A DNA stretch of 55,226 nucleotides from an uncultured Prevotellaceae bacterium (lineage in GTDB: Bacteria; Bacteroidota; Bacteroidia; Bacteroidales; Bacteroidaceae), in NCBI GenBank assembly GCA_902783165.1, contig CACZPU010000034.1, positions 1 through 55,226 on the forward strand. Direction: 5' to 3'. The position numbers and the translations under genes were made by a program. Positions 45,116-55,226 of this stretch are shown piece after piece; positions within the stretch are counted from its first letter, which is position 1, and every line of letters starts with the position of its first letter. The notes under the pieces are model-generated. The model made no database searches and was not told where the DNA came from. It was given only the letters and a program-made list of their open reading frames with translations.

Positions 45116-47476
45116 ATGAGAAATACATTGTTTTTCTTTTTTGTGCTGGCAGTTGCTTGTGTCTACGGTCAGCATACAGTCACTGTTAAAGATTTCATTG
45201 AAAGTGGTACGTGCGTTCTTCAAAAACCTATTGCCATCGACACGGTTGACATGAATGGCAGCAGACTTTCTTTTGTGGATGGAACGGCCAAGGAGGTGGT
45301 GTTCTATATCAACAACACCATGTTCACACCTGCCCGTCTCACTGTGAAGGGTGTGAACCGCTATGAGATTCTTGTCGACGACAAACAGCAGTCCACAACA
45401 TTGTCTTTAGTGCCGGGTCATCACAAGGTGACTCTCAGATACACCCTTCCTGTCGGAGGTGTCGATTCGGTGGGTGTGGTTGTCGATTCCCGTCACGAAA
45501 TGGAGTGCACCACCTCTCCCATGCGCAACTACACCTACAACGATGTGGTACACGGTCTGCGCGTGAAAAATATGCGCATCTCTGCCAACGGTCGCTATGT
45601 TATTCTAGGCTATGGTAATGTTCAGAATGGTGGGCGCGGCGACAACTACAGTGAGATAGTCGACTTGCGAACGGGCAACACCGTCAGAAAGCGCGAGATG
45701 TATAGCATAGAGTGGATGCCCCGCTCTACGGCCTGGTATTACGAAGATCGGGTGGGCAACAGCCGAGTTCTGAAGCGTGTTGACGTCCAGACAGGCGACA
45801 ACACCATCATCGCACACGATTTGCCTGACGGTCACATCAAGATGAGTCCCACGGAAGACTATCTGATACTGACAAAAGATGAACGTGGTCCGGTGGAGTC
45901 TGGTGAGGTTTTTCAATGGATTGCACCCGATGACCGCAAACGCAACTACCGTTTCCGTTCACGCCTGTTGCGTTACGATTTGGCAACAGGCCAGTGCCAG
46001 CCCCTTACTTTTGGGCATCATTCTGTAGAGTTGGAGGATATCTCACACGATGGCAAACGCCTGTTAGTAAGTGTGCAGCGCATGCAGTTGGGCGTTCGCC
46101 CGTCAGCAATTTGCGATTATCTCATTGTCGACGTGCATACGTTGGCTGTAGATACCCTTTTCCGTGAGGCTACTTTCTTGAATAGTCCGAGATTTTCTCC
46201 CGACGGGCGACAGGTCCTGTTCATGGGTTCTCCCGAGGCATTCCATGGCTTGGGGCGCGATGACAATGCCGGCACTTACTCCAATATGTACGACAAACAG
46301 CTGTATGTGGTCGAACTGGATACACGTCATGTTGACTGCCTCTCGCGAAATTTCCGTCCATCGGTGTATGCTGCAGAATGGTCGGCTGCCGACGGACAGA
46401 TTTATTTCTCTGCTTACGACCGCGACAAGATAAGCCTGTTTGCGGTAAATGTGAAAACAAAGAAAATACGGAGCATCGACACTTGCGAAGATGTGGTGCG
46501 TGAATTCTCCTTGTCGAGAACTCAGCCGTTACTCACTTACTATGGTGTGAGCGCAACGAATTCTGTGAGAGCCTATGTGGTGAACACGAAAAATGGCAAG
46601 TCCACGATGCTGAAAGACTGTTCCGCTCACTTGCTCAAGGACATTCGTTTGGGTGAGTGTCGCCACTTTGCCTTTGTGTCTTCGCGAGGTGACAGCATCG
46701 ACGGTCGTCTGTATCTGCCGCCAGGGTTTGATGCGACAAAGAAATATCCGATGATTGTGAACTACTATGGAGGCTGTACGCCAACCTCACGCAATTTTGA
46801 GTCACAGTATCCTCATCCTTACTTTGCCTCTCTGGGCTATGTCGTTTATGTGGTCAATCCCGGTGGAGCCATCGGGTACGGACAACGCTATAGCGGTCGC
46901 CATGTGAATACAGCCGGCAAAGGGGTGGCTGAGGATATCATAGAAGGTGTGCAGGCCGTATGCCGACAGCATCCTTTTATCGATGAGAAACACATAGGCT
47001 GTATAGGAGCCTCTTATGGTGGGTTCATGACACAATACCTGCTTACCGTAACCGATATTTTTGCTTGTGGCATCAGTCATGCGGGCATCTCCAATTTTGC
47101 GAACTACTGGGGTAGTGGCTATTGGGGCTACAGCTATAGTGAGGTGAGCATGGCAGGACGCTACCCTTGGAGCGACCCTCAGTTGTATGCCTTGCAGAGT
47201 CCGCTTTTCCGCGCCGATAAAATCCACACGCCGTTGTTGCTTACCCATGGAATGTCCGACAACAACGTACCCATCACTGAGAGTATCCAGATGTTCACTG
47301 CCCTGAAGACGCTGAATCGCGATGTGGCTTTTGTGCAGGTGCGTGGCGAAGATCATATCATCGTCGACTATGAGAAACGTAAACAGTGGACCAATGTCCT
47401 TTTAGCCTGGTTTGAGAAATATCTGAAAGGCGATAGTACGTGGTGGACGACCTTGTTTCCTGAGCGTTACTATTGA
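45116..47476 (+). CDS. S9 family prolyl oligopeptidase / dipeptidyl peptidase IV-like
   Basis: A 786-residue exported serine peptidase: signal peptide (MRNTLFFFFVLAVACVYG), an N-terminal beta-propeller (about 100-540) and an alpha/beta-hydrolase domain with the triad Ser633 in GASYGG, Asp715 in THGMSDNNVP and His747 in GEDHII. The segments MIVNYYGGCTP and NPGGAIGYGQRYSGRHV are typical of S9B/C peptidases. It would remove dipeptides or cut short peptides in the periplasm. Its position at the end of the SusCD unit points to peptide or glycopeptide processing after import. A terminator lies 34 bases after the stop. Confidence 0.9.
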   Translation: MRNTLFFFFVLAVACVYGQHTVTVKDFIESGTCVLQKPIAIDTVDMNGSRLSFVDGTAKEVVFYINNTMFTPARLTVKGVNRYEILVDDKQQSTTLSLVPGHHKVTLRYTLPVGGVDSVGVVVDSRHEMECTTSPMRNYTYNDVVHGLRVKNMRISANGRYVILGYGNVQNGGRGDNYSEIVDLRTGNTVRKREMYSIEWMPRSTAWYYEDRVGNSRVLKRVDVQTGDNTIIAHDLPDGHIKMSPTEDYLILTKDERGPVESGEVFQWIAPDDRKRNYRFRSRLLRYDLATGQCQPLTFGHHSVELEDISHDGKRLLVSVQRMQLGVRPSAICDYLIVDVHTLAVDTLFREATFLNSPRFSPDGRQVLFMGSPEAFHGLGRDDNAGTYSNMYDKQLYVVELDTRHVDCLSRNFRPSVYAAEWSAADGQIYFSAYDRDKISLFAVNVKTKKIRSIDTCEDVVREFSLSRTQPLLTYYGVSATNSVRAYVVNTKNGKSTMLKDCSAHLLKDIRLGECRHFAFVSSRGDSIDGRLYLPPGFDATKKYPMIVNYYGGCTPTSRNFESQYPHPYFASLGYVVYVVNPGGAIGYGQRYSGRHVNTAGKGVAEDIIEGVQAVCRQHPFIDEKHIGCIGASYGGFMTQYLLTVTDIFACGISHAGISNFANYWGSGYWGYSYSEVSMAGRYPWSDPQLYALQSPLFRADKIHTPLLLTHGMSDNNVPITESIQMFTALKTLNRDVAFVQVRGEDHIIVDYEKRKQWTNVLLAWFEKYLKGDSTWWTTLFPERYY

Positions 47477-47509
47477 TAATCAGCATATTAGTTAATATAT
47501 GAATATTCA

Positions 47510-47540
47510 AGAGAGCACTTGTTTCGGGTGCTCTCTTTTT
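47510..47540 (+). terminator. Intrinsic terminator after the SusCD/S9 unit
   Basis: AGAGAGCAC (47510-47518) pairs with GTGCTCTCT (47528-47536) around a 9-base loop. A run of five T follows (47536-47540). It closes the transcription unit that begins with the ECF sigma factor. Confidence 0.8.
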
Positions 47541-47652
47541 GTCGTTGACAGTTGTCCTGCCAAAAGCGTGCGAAGAAGTATGCCAAAGCAAGGATAATTG
47601 TTAAAAATGAATAAATAAGAGGGATGGGATAAATTCTTCTGTTTTTTTCTAT

Positions 47653-47707
47653 TATATTTGTAAATAATTCGTATCTGTTAAGAAGACTGCCAAGCTGTTA
47701 AGACGAC
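47653..47707 (+). promoter_or_regulatory. Promoter and 20-bp-spaced direct repeat before the GH137/GH2 gene
   Basis: TATATTTG at 47653-47660 is a perfect -7 element, without a clear -33. Just downstream CTGTTAAGAAGAC (47675-47687) recurs as CTGTTAAGACGAC (47695-47707), 13 bases with one mismatch at a spacing of 20. The leader up to the ATG at 47838 is about 170 bases long. The direct repeat looks like a site for a regulator binding two successive turns of one DNA face. Confidence 0.5.
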
Positions 47708-47837
47708 ATTGGTTTTACTCAGAGAAATAGGGTTGGCCATTTTTCTTGTCTGTCAGAATCAGTGACACTTCAAAACAGGTGAGTTATAAATATTCAGTGT
47801 GGTTGTTTTTGAAATAGTTCTTTTTTATTGATTACTT

Positions 47838-50800
47838 ATGAGTATGAGAAGGGGCGTCTTTCTGTTATTTTTTCTTCCCATTTTTCTTTATGCACAGGTA
47901 GAGCAGGCTGTTATGCAGCAGATTTATGAGGAGTCGCGTACATCCTATAAGTATGGAATGGTGGTGGCACCGCCAGACAATCATCACAAATACGACTGTC
48001 CAACGGTGTTCCGTCATGGCGACAAGTGGCTAATGACCTATGTTTGTTACGATGGAAAAGAGGGGAATGACGGTCGTGGCTATGAGACTTGGTTGGCAGA
48101 GAGCGACGATTTGTTGCATTGGAACACCGTCGGTCGTGTGCTTCAGTTGCCTGACGAAACCGGCAAGGCGGGTGCGGACAATCGGCAGGCTGCTTCCTCT
48201 CTATGGGACCAGAACCAGCGTGGCGGTTTCCCTGCTTTGATAGACTACACGTGGGGTGGCACTTACGAGTTGCAGACTTTCAAAGACAACCATTGGATGA
48301 CTTATATCGGCGGTCCTGGCACGGGCTACGAGGCGGTGAATGCGCCTTTGAGCATTGGATTGGCCAGCATCAAGAAGGACGATTTCTTCGTTCAAGATGC
48401 AAAAAACCACCATTTCATCGTTACTCCATGGAACACTTACAACCAGCCCATACTGAGTTACAACGATTCTGAAGCACAGTGGTGGGAGCAATTGACTCAA
48501 TACAAAAGTACCATCTATTGGATAAAGGACAAACAGAAGCGCATCAAGGGTGCGGAGAAATATCCTTTCGTGATGTACTACAATGCCGGAGGCAAGGACG
48601 CCACCCATCCGAAAGGTGAGCGTATTGGCATTGCCTTGTCGAAAGACCTGAAGAAATGGAAGCGGTATGATGGTAATCCTGTCTTCGCTCACGACAGCGA
48701 TGGCACCATCACTGGCGACGCCCAGTTGGTTGAGATGTATTTGTCTTCCGACACTAAACATCAAAATCCTGTCTACGTGATGTTCTATTTCTCTGCTTTC
48801 AATCCCACCCGCGAGTATAATGCCTACAACACCTTCGCCGCCAGCTACGATTTGGTGAACTGGACCGACTGGACCGGTAGCGACTTGATTATTCCCAGCA
48901 AGCCTTACGATGAAATGTTCGCGCATAAGAGTTATGTGGTGAAGTACAACGGCACCGTTTATCATTTCTATTGCGCGGTGAACAATGCAGGCCAACGCGG
49001 CATAGCACTTGCCACCAGCCGACATGTGGGGCAAAGCGAGGTGCATTTCCCCGCGCCCGACAGGAGTGGACACCGTTACGTACAGTTGCTCAACGACAAT
49101 TGGGAAATCACCCTTTCGCCTGCCACCAAACAGAAAGTGTCATCGTTGACATCGTCCGATTTTATCGTTCCCGACCATTTTGTCACAGATATTCCGTATA
49201 ATCTCGACGACTATTACGGTGCTTTGCAGAAGGAGCATGGCAATTTTCATGGAGATGCGGTGTTCAAGAAGGCTTTCAAGGCGCCCGATTTGCAAGGCAA
49301 ACGTTATTTCATACGGTTCGAGGGAGTGGGAACCTATGCCGAAATCGTTCTCAACGGTCGCAATCTTGGCCGGTTCGACATTGGAAGGACCACCGAAACC
49401 ATCGATGTCACCTCATCTGTGAATAGAGGTGGCGACAATCTCTTGGAGGTCAACGTCAGTCATCCCGCCGCCATCACCGACATGCCTTGGGTGTGCGGTG
49501 GCTGCAGCAGCGAATGGGGCTTCAGCGAAGGTTCGCAGCCCTTTGGCATTTTCCGTCCTGTTGTGCTCGAAATCACCGACGAAGTACGAATCGAGCCGTT
49601 CGGCGTCCATGTGTGGAACAACCTTTCCGCCGACAGTATCTTTGTGGAAACAGAGCTGAAAAACTACGGGTCCTTGCCGGTAAAGGTTCAGCTGGTCAAC
49701 AAGTTGTGCGAGAAAAATAACAAGCAAATCATCCGGTTGACCGACGACGTACAGCTCTCAGCCGGCGAAACAAAGATTGTCCGCCAAGCATCTCCCATCA
49801 GCAATCCCAAGCTGTGGAGTGTCGATAACTCCTATCTTTACAATCTCAACACCATTGTCAAGCGCAACGGCAAGGCCACGGAGAGCACCGACACACCCTA
49901 TGGCATCAGCACCACCAGCTGGCCTTTGACGCGAAACGATGGCGACCAGCGGTTCCATCTCAATGGTAAGCCGGTGTTCATCAACGGAACATGCGAGTAC
50001 GAACATGAGTTCGGCCAAAGTCATGCCTTCTCCAACGAGCAGATTGCCGCCCGCATCAAGATGGCGAAAGAGGCTGGCTTCAACGCTTTCCGCGATGGCC
50101 ATCAGCCCCACAACCTGTATTACAAGCAGCTTATCGATGAGCAAGGGCTGCTGTGGTGGCCGCAATTCTCGGCCCATATCTGGTACGACACACCCCAGTT
50201 CCGCGAGTCGTTCAAGCGCCATCTGGTGCAATGGGTGAAAGAGCGTCGCAACTCGCCCAGCATCATGCTATGGGGATTGCAGAATGAGAGCACCTTGCCC
50301 AAGGACTTTGCCGAGGAGTGTTGCGATATCATCCGCCAGATGGATCCGCGTTGTGGCACTCAACGGCTTATCACCACTTGCAACGGCGGTGAGGGTTCCG
50401 ACTGGAATGTCGTCCAGAACTGGAGTGGCACCTATGGCGGTGATGTCAACAATTACGGCAATGAGCTGAAGCGCAAGGACCAGTTGCTCAATGGCGAATA
50501 TGGCGCATGGCGCACCTTGGGCAACCATACGGGCGAGAACTACACCGAGGAGAAGTTTCTCCGTCTGCTCGAAAAGAAAGTAGTGTTGGCCGAGAGCGTG
50601 AAAGACAGTGTCTGCGGTCAGTTCCATTGGTTGCTTGTCTCGCACGACAACCCCGGCCGCCGACAGCCCGATGAGGCTCTTCGCCGTGTCGACAAGGTGG
50701 GACCGTTCAACTATAAAGGTCTATTTACCATCTGGGGCCAGCCCGTGGATGCCTACTACATGTATCAGGACCATTACAACCCACAGCCTGTTTCACCGGC

Positions 50801-51815
50801 GGCGAGTGTTGTGGATGAGCATATTCTCACTCCTGCAGAGGGTTATACCTATCTCTATCGTTTGAATTGTGGCGGTGACAATTATATCGATGAAATGGGC
50901 AATTCTTGGATGCAAGACAACAGCAGATGGTCTTATTCTTGGGCTTCTCGCTTTGCCGGAAAGCAAGACGGCGAGTGGAGCGTTTCGCCTTATCAAGCCT
51001 CTCAAACTTACAACGACGCCATTTCATCGCCACTCTTCAAGAGTTCGCGTTTTGGTCGTCACGATTTGGGCTTCCGTTTCCCTGCCGCCCCCGGTCGCTA
51101 TCGCGTGGAACTCTATTTCATCGAACCATGGTATCGTCAGCACGATGCCGAAGGACTGCGCATGTTCGACGTGGCAGTGAATGGAAAGACCATGATTCAC
51201 AATCTCGACCTGTGGGCGCAAGTGCATTATGGCCGTCCCTATAAACGGGTACTCGAGGTGCAGAACACAGGACGTGAAATCATCATCCATTTCCCCAAGG
51301 TGAATGCCGGACAGGCTGTCATTGCCGCCATTGCCATCGCCGTGGCCGATGACGACGCAGCAAACCTTCTCGCAAACAAGGTCAACCGCCTCTCTCCGAC
51401 CGATGAAAAGGGCGCAACACCAACTCTTTGGGCCGATTTCAACAACGACATCCTTGTGAAGACCCCCGACACGATGCTCCCGCCGAAATCCTCTCCTGCC
51501 ATGGAAGTGGAAGGCAAGCTGACGAAAAACCGCATGGAATGGGATTTCAATGTGGGTGTTGCCAAGGTGTATGCCCTTCGTTGGAAGTATTATAATCCTG
51601 AGAAACCGCGTCTGCTGCATGTGAAGCTAACCGACAAGAAGGGTGTTGTCTACAAAGACGATGACATCACCTTCTTGCAGACGGACGTGAAGAAGACCAA
51701 GCGCAAGATGACCAGCATCACCACAGGTTCGCAGATCAATGCCGGAACCTATCATGTGGTGGTGACAGGCGAGGGCCTCGACCGCATGGTGTTCGACAAT
51801 CTTACTATCGAATAG
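47838..51815 (+). CDS. GH137-like propeller / GH2 glycosidase / malectin multidomain enzyme
   Basis: A 1325-residue exported enzyme (signal peptide ends LYA-QVE). Residues about 30-400 form a five-bladed propeller of GH43/GH137 style (DCPTVFRHGDKWLMTYVCYDG, GIALSKDLKKWKRYDGNPVF, ASYDLVNWTDW). Then come the GH2 sugar-binding beta-sandwich (about 450-580), an Ig-like domain (about 585-695) and the GH2 TIM barrel (about 696-980), with acid/base E817 in WGLQNE and nucleophile candidate E887 in LLNGEYG. A malectin-like domain follows (about 1005-1165, YRLNCGGDNYID, GRYRVELYFIEPWY), and a beta-rich end closes the protein. A GH137 plus GH2 fusion is known from the RG-II system (beta-L-arabinofuranosidase plus beta-glucuronidase), so that is the best guess. 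The malectin part adds carbohydrate binding. Confidence 0.78.
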   Translation: MSMRRGVFLLFFLPIFLYAQVEQAVMQQIYEESRTSYKYGMVVAPPDNHHKYDCPTVFRHGDKWLMTYVCYDGKEGNDGRGYETWLAESDDLLHWNTVGRVLQLPDETGKAGADNRQAASSLWDQNQRGGFPALIDYTWGGTYELQTFKDNHWMTYIGGPGTGYEAVNAPLSIGLASIKKDDFFVQDAKNHHFIVTPWNTYNQPILSYNDSEAQWWEQLTQYKSTIYWIKDKQKRIKGAEKYPFVMYYNAGGKDATHPKGERIGIALSKDLKKWKRYDGNPVFAHDSDGTITGDAQLVEMYLSSDTKHQNPVYVMFYFSAFNPTREYNAYNTFAASYDLVNWTDWTGSDLIIPSKPYDEMFAHKSYVVKYNGTVYHFYCAVNNAGQRGIALATSRHVGQSEVHFPAPDRSGHRYVQLLNDNWEITLSPATKQKVSSLTSSDFIVPDHFVTDIPYNLDDYYGALQKEHGNFHGDAVFKKAFKAPDLQGKRYFIRFEGVGTYAEIVLNGRNLGRFDIGRTTETIDVTSSVNRGGDNLLEVNVSHPAAITDMPWVCGGCSSEWGFSEGSQPFGIFRPVVLEITDEVRIEPFGVHVWNNLSADSIFVETELKNYGSLPVKVQLVNKLCEKNNKQIIRLTDDVQLSAGETKIVRQASPISNPKLWSVDNSYLYNLNTIVKRNGKATESTDTPYGISTTSWPLTRNDGDQRFHLNGKPVFINGTCEYEHEFGQSHAFSNEQIAARIKMAKEAGFNAFRDGHQPHNLYYKQLIDEQGLLWWPQFSAHIWYDTPQFRESFKRHLVQWVKERRNSPSIMLWGLQNESTLPKDFAEECCDIIRQMDPRCGTQRLITTCNGGEGSDWNVVQNWSGTYGGDVNNYGNELKRKDQLLNGEYGAWRTLGNHTGENYTEEKFLRLLEKKVVLAESVKDSVCGQFHWLLVSHDNPGRRQPDEALRRVDKVGPFNYKGLFTIWGQPVDAYYMYQDHYNPQPVSPAASVVDEHILTPAEGYTYLYRLNCGGDNYIDEMGNSWMQDNSRWSYSWASRFAGKQDGEWSVSPYQASQTYNDAISSPLFKSSRFGRHDLGFRFPAAPGRYRVELYFIEPWYRQHDAEGLRMFDVAVNGKTMIHNLDLWAQVHYGRPYKRVLEVQNTGREIIIHFPKVNAGQAVIAAIAIAVADDDAANLLANKVNRLSPTDEKGATPTLWADFNNDILVKTPDTMLPPKSSPAMEVEGKLTKNRMEWDFNVGVAKVYALRWKYYNPEKPRLLHVKLTDKKGVVYKDDDITFLQTDVKKTKRKMTSITTGSQINAGTYHVVVTGEGLDRMVFDNLTIE

Positions 51816-55076
<3,261 letters not shown>

Positions 55077-55156
55077 TGGTTCTCCTAAGTATAAAATGCT
55101 TAGTAACCCGCACTTGGCCATATCCTCTTGTCTGTCAATGCTTTGCTTGATTTTAT

Positions 55157-55192
55157 CCCACACTGGAACCTACACTGCATCCCGCACTGAAT
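55157..55192 (+). repeat. Three 12-bp tandem units near the right edge
   Basis: CCCACACTGGAA, CCTACACTGCAT and CCCGCACTGAAT follow each other without gap, sharing the core CACTG. On the minus strand the repeat is open as a reading frame from the window edge to a stop at 55153-55155 (repeats of Ser-x-Gly-x). It could be the end of a protein gene that lies outside, but too little is present to call it. Confidence 0.35.
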
Positions 55193-55226
55193 GCCACTTC
55201 GGTGTTTGCTCTTTTACCACAGAGAG

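Noticed and set aside
48201-49073. Minus-strand open frame of 290 codons opposite the GH137-like propeller
   Set aside because: It is covered by a well-supported gene and shows no signal or domain pattern.

Overview
This window looks like a chromosome segment of a gut or oral Bacteroidota, most likely Prevotella/Segatella. The evidence is a SusC/SusD pair with an ECF sigma/FecR regulator, lipoproteins of the DUF4843 and PKD-like families, a C-terminal tail of the type IX secretion kind at the left edge, and several promoters of the Bacteroidota form (TTTG, about 20 bases, TAnnTTTG). I saw no rRNA, tRNA, CRISPR array or insertion sequence.

Left part (1-7000): an ordinary housekeeping block, mostly on the minus strand. 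It holds a GNAT protein, topoisomerase IV subunit B, an S41 protease and a low-molecular-weight tyrosine phosphatase, plus a separate methyltransferase with a THUMP-like domain. A 695-base non-coding stretch follows (6969-7663). It carries two consensus promoters, one of them without an obvious gene, and a degenerate 22-bp tandem repeat with dyad units.

Middle part (7664-23902): an apparent six-gene plus-strand operon, flanked on both sides by pectate-lyase-family genes on the minus strand. The left lyase copy has lost its catalytic beta-helix. The operon encodes a membrane sensor phosphatase (Cache, SpoIIE-type PP2C, HATPase), a STAS protein, an outer-membrane beta-barrel, a MATE exporter, a 2425-residue NRPS (C-A-T-C-A-T-reductase) and an Sfp-type phosphopantetheinyl transferase. 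It ends at a terminator with a perfect 19-bp stem. This is the most interesting system here: sensing, synthesis of what is probably a dipeptide aldehyde, carrier activation, inner-membrane export and an outer-membrane pore appear to lie in one transcription unit.

Right part (22160-55076): a plant-pectin locus, with a set of enzymes that recalls rhamnogalacturonan II (RG-II) breakdown. It has a full-length pectate lyase, an exported sugar-isomerase-like/DUF3826 fusion, GH127, a GH141-like beta-helix protein, a GH78 rhamnosidase and a GH67/GH138-like protein. Next comes an ECF sigma/FecR-controlled SusC/SusD unit with DUF4843, PKD-like, TlpA-like and S9 peptidase genes. The locus ends with a GH137-like/GH2/malectin fusion and a LacZ-like GH2. 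Family calls rest on motifs read by eye. Specific substrates are inferred.
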